From assembly GCA_016213505.1 (NCBI GenBank), contig JACRAF010000042.1, positions 1 through 33,783 of the forward strand: 33,783 nt of DNA. Direction: 5' to 3'. A program made the translations under genes and the position numbers. Origin of the DNA: Devosia nanyangense (lineage in GTDB: Bacteria > Pseudomonadota > Alphaproteobacteria > Rhizobiales > Devosiaceae). Under the pieces are notes generated by a model. It had not been told where the DNA came from. It saw only the letters and a program-made list of their open reading frames with translations, and searched no databases. Positions 9,478 to 18,741 of the stretch are shown piece by piece. The stretch's first letter is position 1. Each line of letters begins with the position of its first letter.

Positions 9478-10905
9478 TCAGCCGTCCGCCTTGGGCGGGT
9501 AGGCGGCGTTGGTCTCGGTGCCCTCGATCAGCCTGATGGCATATTGCAGCTGGTTGTCCTTGCTCTTGTCGGCCGGGACATAGACCGACGAGCCGGTGGT
9601 CGCCTGCTGCTCGGTGCCACCGCCGATCTGGCCGCTTAGCCCCGCCTCGCCGAGGATCTCGTCGCGGCCCTGGAGTTCGGGCGGCACGTCTTCGGCGATG
9701 GCGATGTCGGGCTGGATACCCGCCGCCTGGATCGAGCGGTTGTTGGGCGTGTAGTAGCGCGCCGTGGTGAGACGGACGCCGCCATTGGCGCCCAGGTGGA
9801 TGATCGACTGCACGGTGCCCTTGCCGAACGAGCGGGTGCCGATCAGCGTCGCGCGCCTGTGATCCTGCAGCGCTCCGGCCACGATCTCGGCCGCCGAGGC
9901 CGAGCCGCCATTGATCAGCACCACCAGCGGCACGTCCGCGAGCTTGGCGTCGAGATCGTCGGGCCGGGCGTCGTAGCGCGTGCTCTCGGCGTCGTTGCGG
10001 CCCCGGGTCAGGACCACCGAACCCTGCTTGAGGAATGCGTCGGAGACGTAGACCGCCTGGTCGACCAGTCCGCCGGGATTGTTGCGCAGATCGAGGATAA
10101 TGCCTTTGGGCGCCACGCCCTTGCGCTCCTCGTAGATATCCTTGATCGCCTTCTGGATGCCGGGATAGGCCTGTTCGGTGAAGCGGGCGAGCCGCAGCAC
10201 GGCGACATCCCCCTCCATGGTGTAGCGCACGACACGCTGGGCGATGACGTCGCGGGTCAATTCGAAATAGAGCGGATCGGTGGCGCCTTCGCGCACCACG
10301 GTCAGCTTGATCTTGCTGCCGACCGTGCCCTTCATCTTGCCCACGGCCTCGTCGATCGAGATGCCCTGTACCGACTTGCCGTCGAGCTCGACAATGTAGT
10401 CGTTGGCAAGGATGCCGGCTCTTTGCGCCGGGGTGTCGTCGATGGGCGAGATCACCTTGATGACCCCCTGTTCCATCGTGACCTCGATGCCCAGGCCGCC
10501 GAACTGGCCGGAGGTGTCCTCCTGCGTCTGGTCGAACTCGGCCGGATCGAGATAGCCCGAATGCGGATCGAGCGAGGTCAGCATGCCCTGGATGGCGGCG
10601 CGGATCAGCGCCTGCTCGTCGGGGGCATCGACATATTCGGAGCGGATGCGGTCGAACACCTGGCCGAAGAAATCGAGGTCCTGGTAGATTTCCTCGGCCG
10701 TGCGCGGGTGCTTGTCGTCGGGCTTGGGGCCAACCTGCTCATCGGCGGGCGGCTCAACGGACGGCTCGGCGGACGGATCGGCCGGCGCCGGCGCTTCGAT
10801 CGACGGTTCGCTCGAGGGCGTCTGATCCTGCGCCACGGCAAAAGGCACCGCCGGCGTCAGCAGAAGAAGCGCGGCGAGGGCGGCGCGCGAAAGAGTCAGA
10901 CGCAT
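9478..10905 (-). CDS. ctpA: Carboxy-terminal processing protease, S41 family
   Basis: A 475-residue periplasmic serine protease. A signal peptide (MRLTLSRAALAALLLLTP, cleavage near AVA, residue 25) is followed by an acidic Pro/Glu/Ala linker. Next come the N-terminal helical part (EEIYQDLDFFGQVFDRIRSEYVD), a PDZ domain (about 137-205) and the S41 catalytic core. The Ser/Lys dyad is visible as Ser335 in NGGSASAAEIVAG and Lys362 in RSFGKGTVQS. Proteases of this family trim C-termini and control murein hydrolases. The gene begins 6 bases after the EnvC-like gene, so protease and murein-hydrolase activator are probably made together. Confidence 0.94.
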   Translation of the reverse strand: MRLTLSRAALAALLLLTPAVPFAVAQDQTPSSEPSIEAPAPADPSAEPSVEPPADEQVGPKPDDKHPRTAEEIYQDLDFFGQVFDRIRSEYVDAPDEQALIRAAIQGMLTSLDPHSGYLDPAEFDQTQEDTSGQFGGLGIEVTMEQGVIKVISPIDDTPAQRAGILANDYIVELDGKSVQGISIDEAVGKMKGTVGSKIKLTVVREGATDPLYFELTRDVIAQRVVRYTMEGDVAVLRLARFTEQAYPGIQKAIKDIYEERKGVAPKGIILDLRNNPGGLVDQAVYVSDAFLKQGSVVLTRGRNDAESTRYDARPDDLDAKLADVPLVVLINGGSASAAEIVAGALQDHRRATLIGTRSFGKGTVQSIIHLGANGGVRLTTARYYTPNNRSIQAAGIQPDIAIAEDVPPELQGRDEILGEAGLSGQIGGGTEQQATTGSSVYVPADKSKDNQLQYAIRLIEGTETNAAYPPKADG

Positions 10906-10911
10906 CGGGGT

Positions 10912-12273
10912 CTATCCACTCTGGGTCGGGTTTTCGGGGGACGCCCACCACCCGGTCGGGTCGATGGGCACGTTCTTGTTTCGCATCTCAATATAAAGCG
11001 TCGGCCTTTGGGCGCCAGCGCTGGTCGCGACCGTCCGGCCAATTGTCCGTGATCCCATCGTGCCGACCGGTTTGCCCATGAGGACGAAGTCGCCGGGCTT
11101 GACGTCGATCGCGGCGAGGCCGGCCAACAGGATCGTGTAGTCCTGACCGGCATCAAGAATGACGATTTGGCCGTAATTGAGGTAGTCGCCGGCGTAGAGC
11201 ACCCAGCCATCGGCCGGGGCGAGCACCGGCGCCTCGGCGCGGGTGACGATCGACAGCCCCTTGCTGATCCCGCCATAGCCATCGCCATCGCCATAGTTGA
11301 TGACGTTGACGCCCGATACCGGGTAGTCGAGGAAGCCTCTGGCGGAGGCGAACGGCACCGCCGGCGCCTGCCGCTCGGTGTTGGCGAGGGCAAGCCGCAC
11401 GGTGTCGCTGTCGAGCTTGGGCGCGTTGCCGCCATTGTTTGCCGTCTCGGTCGCCTCGGCCGCCACCGCCACCGCCTGCGCCTGCTTGCCAAGATCGGCG
11501 ATCAGCTGCTTCAGCGCGGCGGCCTTCTCGGCCATTGCCGCGGCGTCCTGCTCCTCCGCGGCGAGCGCGGCGCTGGCGACGGTCTCGTTCTGCTTGCGCG
11601 CCGCAATCAGCGTGGCGATGCGCAATTGCTCTTCTTCGAGCACATCGAAATTGGCCTTGAGGTTGGCCTCTTCGCCCTGGGCCTGGGTCCTGATCTGGCC
11701 GAGGCTCTTGAGGTCGGCGATCACCTGGTCGGCGCGGGCCTTGAGCTGGGGCAGGATCGCCGAAATCAGGATGGCGCTGCGGGCCGAGCCAAGCGCGTCC
11801 GACGGATCGACGATCAGCGCCGGCGGCGGATTGCGGGAGATCCGCTCCAGCGCCGCGAGGACATTGGAGATCGAGGCGTCGGCGCCATCGAGACGGCCGC
11901 GCGTGTCGAGTTCCTCCACGATCAAATCGCCGATCTTCTGCTGCACGGCGGCGATGTCGGACTCGGCGCGCTTGACCCGCTCGCCGGCGGCGATGAGCGC
12001 GGCGTTCTGTTTGTCGCGATCGCCCTTCATCGCCTCGATCTCGGCCTTGAGTGCGGCGCTCTTCTCCGTGCTCAATGAGAGCGAGGCCTCGAGGTCGGCG
12101 AGCGCCGTCTGGCTGTCGGCCGCGGTCACCGCCATCGAGGGCGGCATGGAGACGCCCGAGAGCAGTTCGGAGGAGGGTTCGGACTGGGCGCGGAGCGCGA
12201 CCGGCGCGGCGAATGCCAGCGCCAGCCCTGCCACGCCGCCCATCATCGCCCAGCGGGAGAGACCCGTTGCCAT
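10912..12273 (-). CDS. EnvC-like murein hydrolase activator (degenerate LytM domain)
   Basis: A 453-residue periplasmic protein. A signal peptide (MATGLSRWAMMGGVAGLALA, cleavage near residue 30) precedes a long coiled coil (about 48-290, rich in Ala, Glu, Lys and Leu) and a C-terminal LytM/M23-type domain (about 325-445, with APVLAPADGWVLYAG and VKPGDFVLMGKPVGTMG). The zinc-binding residues of active M23 peptidases are absent: YGGISKG stands where HxGxD is expected and LYIEMR where HxH is expected. It is therefore probably an activator of cell-wall amidases, like EnvC, and not a peptidase. It heads the envC-ctpA-deacetylase-rppH block. Confidence 0.88.
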   Translation of the reverse strand: MATGLSRWAMMGGVAGLALAFAAPVALRAQSEPSSELLSGVSMPPSMAVTAADSQTALADLEASLSLSTEKSAALKAEIEAMKGDRDKQNAALIAAGERVKRAESDIAAVQQKIGDLIVEELDTRGRLDGADASISNVLAALERISRNPPPALIVDPSDALGSARSAILISAILPQLKARADQVIADLKSLGQIRTQAQGEEANLKANFDVLEEEQLRIATLIAARKQNETVASAALAAEEQDAAAMAEKAAALKQLIADLGKQAQAVAVAAEATETANNGGNAPKLDSDTVRLALANTERQAPAVPFASARGFLDYPVSGVNVINYGDGDGYGGISKGLSIVTRAEAPVLAPADGWVLYAGDYLNYGQIVILDAGQDYTILLAGLAAIDVKPGDFVLMGKPVGTMGSRTIGRTVATSAGAQRPTLYIEMRNKNVPIDPTGWWASPENPTQSG

Positions 12274-12369
12274 GCCGCCTTGAAAACCTGTCGAATCAGC
12301 CGCCGGAATCCTAGCAGGCCGGGCGTTAACAGCCCCAGTTGTTTGGCTTTTGAATGACCGCAGGCGGGC

Positions 12370-12852
12370 CTATTCGCGGTGGTAGGGATGGCCGGAAAGG
12401 ATGGTCGTGGCCCGGTAGAGTTGCTCGGCCAGCATGATGCGCACCAGTTGATGCGGCCAGGTCAGCGGCGAAAACGACAGCGCGAGGTCGGCTTTGTGGA
12501 CAAACACCGGATCGAGTCCATCGGCGCCGCCGATGACGAAGCTCAGCGCCGCCTTGCCGTCGTCGCGCCAGCGGCCGATGCGGCGGGCCAGATCGTCCGA
12601 GCCCAGGGTCTTGCCGCGCTCGTCGAGGGCGATGACGAGGCCGCCCTCCGGCAGGTGCGCGGCGATGGCCTTGGCCTCTTCGGATTTGCGCGAGGCGGCG
12701 CTTCCGGCGCGCGATTCGCTCAGCTCAGTGATGGCGAAACCGGTCAATCCGAGCGTCCTTCCGCCATTGACGGCGCGCTCGAGGTAGCGGGCGACGAGTT
12801 CGCGCTCCGGCCCCTGCTTCATCCGGCCGAGGGCGACGATGCCGACGCGCAT
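12370..12852 (-). CDS. rlmH: 23S rRNA (pseudouridine1915-N3)-methyltransferase
   Basis: A 160-residue SPOUT-class methyltransferase that methylates pseudouridine 1915 in helix 69 of 23S rRNA on the assembled ribosome. The SAM-binding knot is visible as FVIGGADGLD (106-114), followed by LSFSPLTWPHQLVRIMLAEQ (125-144), and the protein ends with the signature GHPYHRE. Length and both termini match the family. It starts 15 bases after the rsfS stop; rsfS-rlmH is a widely conserved pair. Confidence 0.97.
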   Translation of the reverse strand: MRVGIVALGRMKQGPERELVARYLERAVNGGRTLGLTGFAITELSESRAGSAASRKSEEAKAIAAHLPEGGLVIALDERGKTLGSDDLARRIGRWRDDGKAALSFVIGGADGLDPVFVHKADLALSFSPLTWPHQLVRIMLAEQLYRATTILSGHPYHRE

Positions 12853-12867
12853 GGCCGGATCAGCCGG

Positions 12868-13284
12868 TCAGCGCGCGTCGGCGGCGAAGTCCGCCTGCCA
12901 CATCTTCTCGATGTTGTAGAACTCGCGCACGTCCGGCCGGAAGATGTGGACGATGACGTCGCCGCCATCGACGAGGACCCAGTCGGCATGCGGCAGGCCC
13001 TCGACGCGCGGCTTGCCGAAGCCGTGCTCGCGCAGCGCCTTGACCACCTGGTCGGCGACCGCGGCGACGTGCCGGTTGGAGCGGCCGGAGGTCACCACCA
13101 TGTGGTCGGCGAGCGAGGACTTGCCGGCGATATCGATGGCGACAGTCTGCTCGGCCTTGGCGTCGTCAAGGCTCTGCAGCACGACATCGATCATCTGGAG
13201 TTCGGGAGGCGCGGCCGGTTCGGCGGCCAGTTTTCGGGGCGAGCGGGCCATCAAATCAGCGGCCTCTGCCCATGCAAGCTGCAT
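12868..13284 (-). CDS. rsfS: Ribosomal silencing factor RsfS
   Basis: RsfS binds ribosomal protein L14 and blocks joining of the 30S and 50S subunits, slowing translation in starvation. The product is 138 residues from the first ATG at 13284. A second in-frame ATG at 13251 (residue 12) has an AGAGG-like site upstream and may be the true start, since the first has no clear ribosome binding site. Family sequence includes DIAGKSSLADHMVVTSGRSNRHV, GLPHADWVLVDGGDVIVHIF and REFYNIEKMW. It sits between nadD and rlmH, its usual partners. Confidence 0.94.
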   Translation of the reverse strand: MQLAWAEAADLMARSPRKLAAEPAAPPELQMIDVVLQSLDDAKAEQTVAIDIAGKSSLADHMVVTSGRSNRHVAAVADQVVKALREHGFGKPRVEGLPHADWVLVDGGDVIVHIFRPDVREFYNIEKMWQADFAADAR

Positions 13285-13426
13285 GAGTCATGCGGTTTTC
13301 AGCATTCCTTGGCGTTGGGATCGAAAGGGTCGCAACAGAATTTGCGTGGTCGTTGTCCCGTTTCTGTGGCCTTCGGCCACGTCCGACATAATGGTGCTTT
13401 GCCGCCGATTGTGCAAGGCGAAGGTC

Positions 13427-14053
13427 TCATTGTGATGACTGCCGTGCCTGCCGGATGGCGGTCGAGGAGAGCGGCGACATGATGCCGTGGAGGTATACCC
13501 AGGCCGGCGGCGGGCGGCCGGCGAGGGTTTCCGCCGCCTCTTCGGGGATGCGGCAGTCGGCCAGCGCGACCGCGGCGCGAGACTGCGTCGCCCTGAAGGT
13601 GGCGCCAGGCCGGGCATAGACGGCCATGGGCATCAGCCGGGCGATGTCTTCCCAACGTTCCCAGCGGTCGAAGTTCATCAGGCTGTCGGCGCCCATGATC
13701 CAGACGAAATGCGCCGCGGGTAGGGCAGCGGTCAGAAAGGTCAGCGTTTCGTGGGTGTAGCGGAGATTGTGCGCCGCCTCGAAGGCGGTGACCTCGAGGG
13801 CCGGATGGTTCATCAGCCGGCGGGTGGCCTCGGTCCGCTCGGCGAGCGGCGCCAGCTCGGTATGGTCCTTGAGCGGATTGCCGGGTGAAACCAGGATCCA
13901 AACCTTGTCGAGCGCCAGCCGTTTCAGGCATTCGAGCGCCACCAGCCGGTGGCCTTCATGGGCGGGATTGAAGCTGCCGCCGAAGAGGCCGATACGCAGG
14001 CCGGGGCCGGCAATCGGAAGCCCTGCAGTGCCGGCACCCTGTGTTTCGGGCAT
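13427..14053 (-). CDS. nadD: Nicotinate-nucleotide adenylyltransferase
   Basis: NadD joins nicotinate mononucleotide and ATP to give deamido-NAD, the penultimate step of NAD synthesis. The 208-residue product has the nucleotide-binding motif GLFGGSFNPAHEGH (22-35), the central WIMGADSLMNFDRWERW stretch, and SSTAIR near the C-terminus in place of the usual ISSTxIR. About 18 residues precede the first beta strand, a slight extension. The ATG overlaps the proA stop as TGATG, so it is translationally coupled to proA. A 142-base gap with a small GC hairpin separates it from rsfS. Confidence 0.95.
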   Translation of the reverse strand: MPETQGAGTAGLPIAGPGLRIGLFGGSFNPAHEGHRLVALECLKRLALDKVWILVSPGNPLKDHTELAPLAERTEATRRLMNHPALEVTAFEAAHNLRYTHETLTFLTAALPAAHFVWIMGADSLMNFDRWERWEDIARLMPMAVYARPGATFRATQSRAAVALADCRIPEEAAETLAGRPPPAWVYLHGIMSPLSSTAIRQARQSSQ

Positions 14054-15327
14054 CAGGGCCGGGTCTGGCCGTTGCCGCGGATGAGGTATTTGAACGAGCA
14101 GAGCTGCTCGAGCCCGACCGGCCCGCGGGCGTGGAACTTGCCCGTGGCGATGCCGATCTCGCCGCCGAAGCCGAACTCGCCGCCATCGGCGAACTGCGTC
14201 GAGGCATTATGCAGCAGGATTGCCGAGTCGATCTCGGTGAAGAAGCGCTCCACCGACACCGGGTTCTCGGAGATGATGGCCTCGGTGTGATGCGAGCCAT
14301 AATGCGTTATATGGGCAATCGCCTCGCCGACATCGGCGACGATTTTCACCGAGATGATGGCGTCCTCGTATTCGGTGTGGAAATCCTGTTCCGTTGCCAA
14401 TTTGGCCGAGGGGACCAGCCTCTGGACCGCGGCATCGCCCCGGATTTCGCAGCCTCTGGCCATCAGCGCGTCGATGACAGGCCTGAGGTGCGTGGCGGCA
14501 ACGTCCCGATGCACCAGCAGCGTTTCGGTGGCGCCGCAAATGCCGGTGCGGCGCATCTTGGCGTTGACGGTGACGTCGATCGCCATGTCGAGCCTGGCGC
14601 TGGCGTCGATGAAGGTGTGGCAGAGCCCTTCGAGGTGCGCGAAAACGGGAACGCGCGCCTCCTCCTCGACGCGGGCAACCAGCGTCTTGCCGCCGCGCGG
14701 CACGATCACGTCGATGTTGCCGTCGAGCCCGCGCAGCATTTCGCCGACTGCGGCGCGGTCGGTGGTCGGCACCAGCTGGATGGCGTCGAGCGGCAGTCCA
14801 GCGGCCTCGAGCCCCTGCAGCAGGCAGGAGTGGATCGCGTGCGACGTCCGCGTCGAGTCGGAGCCGCCGCGCAGGATCACCGCGTTGCCCGATTTGAGGG
14901 TCAGCGCGCCGGCGTCGGCGGTGACGTTGGGCCGGCTCTCGAAGATGACGCCGACCACGCCGAGCGGGGTCCGCACCCGAGCAATGTCGAGGCCGTTGGG
15001 CCGCTGCCACTCGGCGATCACCGTGCCGACCGGATCGGGCAGGGCGGCAATTTCGCGCAGCCCTTTGGCGACGTTCTCCAGTCGGGCCTCGGTGACGGTC
15101 AGCCGGTCGAGGAAGGCGTGCGAAATACCACGTTCTGTCGCCGCCGCCACGTCCTCGGCGTTGGCGGCGAGGATCGCGGCGGATTCGGCGATCACCGCAT
15201 CGGCGGCGACGGTCAGCGCCAGGTTCTTGGCGTCGGTTGCGGCGAAGGCGAGCACGGCCGCGGCCTTGCGGGCGCGTTGGCCGATGGCCGACATGACGGT
15301 GCGCGTTTCGGAGTCGATCGCGTTCAT
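14053..15327 (-). CDS. proA: Gamma-glutamyl phosphate reductase
   Basis: The second step of proline synthesis: NADPH-dependent reduction of gamma-glutamyl phosphate to glutamate-5-semialdehyde. The 424-residue protein has the aldehyde-dehydrogenase fold and normal length. Recognisable segments are [20 protein letters not shown] (121-140), [12 protein letters not shown] (147-158) and the catalytic cysteine in [11 protein letters not shown] (Cys236). Its ATG overlaps the proB stop as ATGA and its stop overlaps nadD as TGATG, so proB, proA and nadD are tightly coupled. Confidence 0.97.
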   Translation of the reverse strand: MNAIDSETRTVMSAIGQRARKAAAVLAFAATDAKNLALTVAADAVIAESAAILAANAEDVAAATERGISHAFLDRLTVTEARLENVAKGLREIAALPDPVGTVIAEWQRPNGLDIARVRTPLGVVGVIFESRPNVTADAGALTLKSGNAVILRGGSDSTRTSHAIHSCLLQGLEAAGLPLDAIQLVPTTDRAAVGEMLRGLDGNIDVIVPRGGKTLVARVEEEARVPVFAHLEGLCHTFIDASARLDMAIDVTVNAKMRRTGICGATETLLVHRDVAATHLRPVIDALMARGCEIRGDAAVQRLVPSAKLATEQDFHTEYEDAIISVKIVADVGEAIAHITHYGSHHTEAIISENPVSVERFFTEIDSAILLHNASTQFADGGEFGFGGEIGIATGKFHARGPVGLEQLCSFKYLIRGNGQTRP

Positions 15328-16463
15328 AGCGCCTTGGCGTCCATTCCTGTCAGCACCACGAGATTGTCACGGTGGACCAGTTCCGCGCGCGCGCCAAGCC
15401 CCAGCATCTCGGCGACGCGCGCGGAGTTCTTGCCCTTGACCAGCTCGGCCTCGTCGCGGTCGAGACCGACGAGGCCGCGGGCGATCTCGCGCCCATCGGG
15501 ATCGAGGATCGCGACGGCGTCGCCGCGCACGAACTCGCCTTTGACGCGGGTGACCCCGATCGGCAGCAGGCTCTTGCCCGAGAGCAACGCCCGGGCGGCG
15601 CCGGCGTCGACGTGAATCTGCCCAGCCAGGTCGAGCGTCCCCATGATCCAGCGCTTGCGCGCCTGGGCGCGGCTCTCGGCGGCGGCAAAGAGCGTGTGGG
15701 TGCCGCCCTCGGTGAGCGCCCGCAGCGGGTGGAGGTCGGTGCCCCTGGCGATGATCATCGCGGTGCCGGCCTGGGTCGCGATCTTGCCGGCCTCGATCTT
15801 GGTGGTCATGCCGCCCTTGCTGAGGTGGCTCGCGGCGCCGCCCGCCATCGCCTCGATCTCGGGGGTGATGGCGGCGACGACGGCCAGGTGCCGCGCGCCG
15901 GGGTCCCTACCGGGCGGGGCCGTGTAGAGGCCGTCGACGTCCGACAGCAGGATCAACGCGTCGGCCTCGATCATGGTGGCGACGCGGGCGCTCAGGCGGT
16001 CGTTGTCGCCATACTTGATCTCGGCGGTGGCGACGGAGTCGTTCTCGTTGATGATCGGGATGGCGCCGAGGTCGAGCAGGGTCGAGATCGTCGTGCGGGC
16101 GTTGAGGAAGTAGCGTCGTTCCTCGGTGATATTGGGTGTTATGAGGATCTGTCCGGCGACGATGCCGTGCCTGCCCAGGCAGTCGGCCCAGGCCTGGCTC
16201 AGGGCGATCTGCCCGGCGCTGGCCGCCGCCTGCTGCTGCTCGAGCGACAAATTCACGGCGTCCAGCCCCAGCAGCCTGCGGCCGAGCGCGATGGCGCCGG
16301 AGGACACCACGACCAGCGAGCGGCCTTCGGCCTTGAGGCTCGCCAAATCCTCGGCGAGCGCCATCAGCCACTCGGTCCTGAGTTTGCCCGTGGCGCTGTC
16401 GACGATGGTGGCGGAGCCGATCTTGATGGTCAGTCGCCGGTAGGGGGCGAGAGCATTGGTCAT
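15324..16463 (-). CDS. proB: Glutamate 5-kinase
   Basis: The first and committed step of proline synthesis: ATP-dependent phosphorylation of glutamate. The 379-residue product has the N-terminal amino-acid kinase domain ([15 protein letters not shown], then [16 protein letters not shown] and [21 protein letters not shown]) and a C-terminal PUA domain (about 280-370, [18 protein letters not shown] onward). I chose the ATG at 16463, which overlaps the obgE stop as TGATG. A longer frame begins with TTG at 16475 but adds only four residues and has no better ribosome site. Confidence 0.96.
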   Translation of the reverse strand: MTNALAPYRRLTIKIGSATIVDSATGKLRTEWLMALAEDLASLKAEGRSLVVVSSGAIALGRRLLGLDAVNLSLEQQQAAASAGQIALSQAWADCLGRHGIVAGQILITPNITEERRYFLNARTTISTLLDLGAIPIINENDSVATAEIKYGDNDRLSARVATMIEADALILLSDVDGLYTAPPGRDPGARHLAVVAAITPEIEAMAGGAASHLSKGGMTTKIEAGKIATQAGTAMIIARGTDLHPLRALTEGGTHTLFAAAESRAQARKRWIMGTLDLAGQIHVDAGAARALLSGKSLLPIGVTRVKGEFVRGDAVAILDPDGREIARGLVGLDRDEAELVKGKNSARVAEMLGLGARAELVHRDNLVVLTGMDAKAL

Positions 16464-17506
16464 CACGGCGTCCAATGCGGTTCGACCTGCCTGCGCGCGA
16501 CTTCCGTCCGCTCGGCCTTGGCCTCGTCCATGATCGAGATAACGCGATATAGTATCGTTTCGACGCCCTTCCCGGTGACCCCTGAGGCGGCGAAAACCTC
16601 GGCCTTGCTCAGGCGCTTGAGCACCTTGGCCTTCTCCTTGATGTCGTCCTCGGAGAGTGCGTCGATCTTGTTGAGCACCAGAATCTCGGGCTTGTCGGCA
16701 AGGCCGGCGTCGTACGCCGCCAGCTCGCCGCGAATGGTCTTGTAGGCGGTCTTGACGTCCTCCTGGGTGCCGTCGATCAGGTGGATCAGCACGGCGCAGC
16801 GCTCGACATGGCCAAGGAACCGGTCGCCGATCCCGGCGCCCTCATGGGCGCCCTCGATCAGACCGGGAATATCGGCCAAGACGAAATCGCGCTCGCCGAG
16901 CCGGACGACGCCCAGATTGGGGTGGAGCGTGGTGAAGGGATAGTCGGCGATCTTGGGCTTGGCGGCCGAGACGGCCGACAGGAAGGTGGATTTGCCGGCG
17001 TTCGGCAGCCCGACCAGCCCGGCGTCGGCGATCAGCTTCAAGCGCAGCCAGATCCACTTCTCCTCGCCTTCCTGGCCCGGATTGGCGCGGCGGGGGGCCT
17101 GGTTGGACGAGGTCTTGAAGTGGGCGTTGCCGAAGCCGCCATTGCCGCCCGAAAGCAGCGTCACGGTCTGGCCGACCGCGGTGAAGTCGGCGATCAGCGT
17201 CTCGTTGTCGTCCTCGAAGATCTGGGTGCCGACGGGCACGCGCAGCACGGTATCCTTGCCCTTGGCGCCGTGACGGTCCTTGCCCATGCCATGGGTGCCG
17301 GTATGGGCCTTGAAGTGCTGCTGATAGCGATAGTCGATGAGTGTGTTTAGCCCGTCCACACAGGTGACGATCACGTCGCCGCCGCGTCCGCCATTGCCGC
17401 CGTTCGGTCCGCCGAACTCGACGAATTTCTCGCGCAGGAACGACACCGAGCCGGCGCCGCCGTCGCCGGCGCGCACATAAACCTTGGCCTGGTCGAGGAA
17501 TTTCAT
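16463..17506 (-). CDS. obgE: Obg family GTPase
   Basis: An essential GTPase involved in late 50S ribosome assembly and stress signalling. The 347-residue protein has the glycine-rich Obg fold at residues 1-158 ([34 protein letters not shown]). The G domain has G1 GLPNAGKST (166-174), G3 DIPGLIEGA (212-220), G4 NKID (279-282) and G5-like [10 protein letters not shown]. No long C-terminal extension is present. It lies downstream of rplU, rpmA and two acetyltransferase genes and is coupled to proB through TGATG; the rplU-rpmA-obgE-proB-proA-nadD order is classic for alphaproteobacteria. Confidence 0.97.
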   Translation of the reverse strand: MKFLDQAKVYVRAGDGGAGSVSFLREKFVEFGGPNGGNGGRGGDVIVTCVDGLNTLIDYRYQQHFKAHTGTHGMGKDRHGAKGKDTVLRVPVGTQIFEDDNETLIADFTAVGQTVTLLSGGNGGFGNAHFKTSSNQAPRRANPGQEGEEKWIWLRLKLIADAGLVGLPNAGKSTFLSAVSAAKPKIADYPFTTLHPNLGVVRLGERDFVLADIPGLIEGAHEGAGIGDRFLGHVERCAVLIHLIDGTQEDVKTAYKTIRGELAAYDAGLADKPEILVLNKIDALSEDDIKEKAKVLKRLSKAEVFAASGVTGKGVETILYRVISIMDEAKAERTEVARRQVEPHWTP

Positions 17507-17515
17507 GAGCTGTCC

Positions 17516-18106
17516 CTAGTGGTCGCGCGTTCGAACCGGAAGACCTGAAGGCCACGCTTCCTGGACGCGCTCCGAACTTCCAGCCCAGCGGGCACGCGTC
17601 AGTTCGGTGTCGATATGGCGCAGGTCCTCGTGGCGCGCAAGGCAATGTAGCGTGCCTTCTCCGGTCTCGGTGAACCCGAGCTTCCTCTGCACGGCGAGCG
17701 AGGCCTTGTTGAAGTGGAATAAGCCCGACCGCACGTGCTCGGCAGTGGTCGCGGCGAAATACCAGTCCAGAACGGCCGTTGCCGCCTCGGTCATGAAGCC
17801 GCGGTTCCAGAACGGCTCGGCGAGCCAATAGCCGAGCAAGGTCTGCTTGTGGATGTTGAGGTGAAAGCCGCAATTGCCGATGATGCCTTCGCCTGCAAGC
17901 TCGAGCATGAAGCCGGTCTCGTCGGCCGGCTTGTCGGCGCTCCAGCGGTCGAGCCACCAATACGCGTCGCTTTCGGCATAGGGGTAAGGCACGGTCGAGA
18001 GCTTCCCCGCGACCGCGAAATTGTTGAGGAAACGCGCAATGCGCGGCGCGTCGCCGCGCCGAGGCTGCCGCAGCAGCAGCCGCTCCGTTCGAAGCTCTAC
18101 ATCCAT
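17516..18106 (-). CDS. GNAT family N-acetyltransferase (RimJ/RimL-like), second of a pair
   Basis: A 196-residue acetyl-CoA-dependent acetyltransferase of the RimJ/RimL type. It shows VELRTERLLLRQPRRGDAPRIARF at the N-terminus, IIGNCGFHLN in the middle, GYWLAEPFWNRGFMTEA around the acetyl-CoA site, and NKASLAVQRKLGFTETGEG. The ATG at 18106 was chosen because the domain begins there and AGAGG precedes it; it overlaps the preceding acetyltransferase gene by 10 bases. It ends 9 bases before obgE. The substrate is not predictable; ribosomal-protein or tRNA-linked targets are possible from the context, but that is speculation. Confidence 0.88.
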   Translation of the reverse strand: MDVELRTERLLLRQPRRGDAPRIARFLNNFAVAGKLSTVPYPYAESDAYWWLDRWSADKPADETGFMLELAGEGIIGNCGFHLNIHKQTLLGYWLAEPFWNRGFMTEAATAVLDWYFAATTAEHVRSGLFHFNKASLAVQRKLGFTETGEGTLHCLARHEDLRHIDTELTRARWAGSSERVQEAWPSGLPVRTRDH

Positions 18107-18741
18107 CTCGGCCTCTGAAGTTCGAGCAGCACGATGGGCTTGCCGAGCGTTGCGCTCGCCTCGCTCCGGGCCTTTCCGGTTCGCTTGAAGCCGAGCTTTT
18201 CCAGCACCTTGAGCGAGGCCGCATTGTCGGCCAGCGCCCGCGCCCCGATGGTCTGGTAGTGGCCGGTCTTGTGGGCAGCATCGATCAGGGCCCGACCGGC
18301 CTCGGTCATGAAGCCCTTGCCCCAGAACGGTTCGCCCAGCCAATAGCCCAGTTCGGGCGGCCTTCCGTCGTGGAACGACAGGCCGATGACGCCGATCAGG
18401 TGCTCGTTGAGGGTGATCGCATAGGGCCGCTCGTCGGCGCGCTGCGCGAAGATCTCGATGAACCCCACCGCGTCCGCCCTGGTATAAGGGCTGGGCAGCC
18501 GGGCGAGCTTTTCGGCGATCGCTTTGTTGTCGGCGAGCCGCATCAGGTCGGGGACATCGCCGCGGATGGGCGCGCGCAGCACCAGCCGCTTGGTCGCGAT
18601 CTTGCCGGGCAAGAGGTCGCGGACACGGCGCATGGTCAGCCGCCGGGTCGCCTCGGCGAGTTCGGCGATGGACCGTTCAGTGCCCTGGGCCCGCTGCAAA
18701 GCGGGGGTGGCGACGGGAGCTGCAACCTTGAGCTTCTTCAT
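18097..18741 (-). CDS. GNAT family N-acetyltransferase (RimJ/RimL-like), first of a pair
   Basis: A 214-residue acetyltransferase. The catalytic domain begins at about residue 48 (KIATKRLVLRAPIRGDVPDLMRL) and includes IGVIGLSFHDGRPPELGYW, GEPFWGKGFMTEAGRAL and NAASLKVLEKLGFKRTGKA, all typical RimJ/RimL signatures. An N-terminal segment of about 45 residues (MKKLKVAAPVATPALQ onward) is extra. The ATG at 18741 overlaps the upstream S51-like gene's stop as ATGA and is preferred over the longer open frame, whose extra sequence has no family character. It looks like a paralogue of the next gene, though divergent. Confidence 0.87.
   Translation of the reverse strand: MKKLKVAAPVATPALQRAQGTERSIAELAEATRRLTMRRVRDLLPGKIATKRLVLRAPIRGDVPDLMRLADNKAIAEKLARLPSPYTRADAVGFIEIFAQRADERPYAITLNEHLIGVIGLSFHDGRPPELGYWLGEPFWGKGFMTEAGRALIDAAHKTGHYQTIGARALADNAASLKVLEKLGFKRTGKARSEASATLGKPIVLLELQRPRWM

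Noticed and set aside
13285..13426. Hairpin GTGGCC-TTC-GGCCAC (13366-13380) as a terminator after nadD
   Set aside because: Only a 6-bp stem and no T-run on either strand; the gap may simply be spacer between nadD and rsfS.
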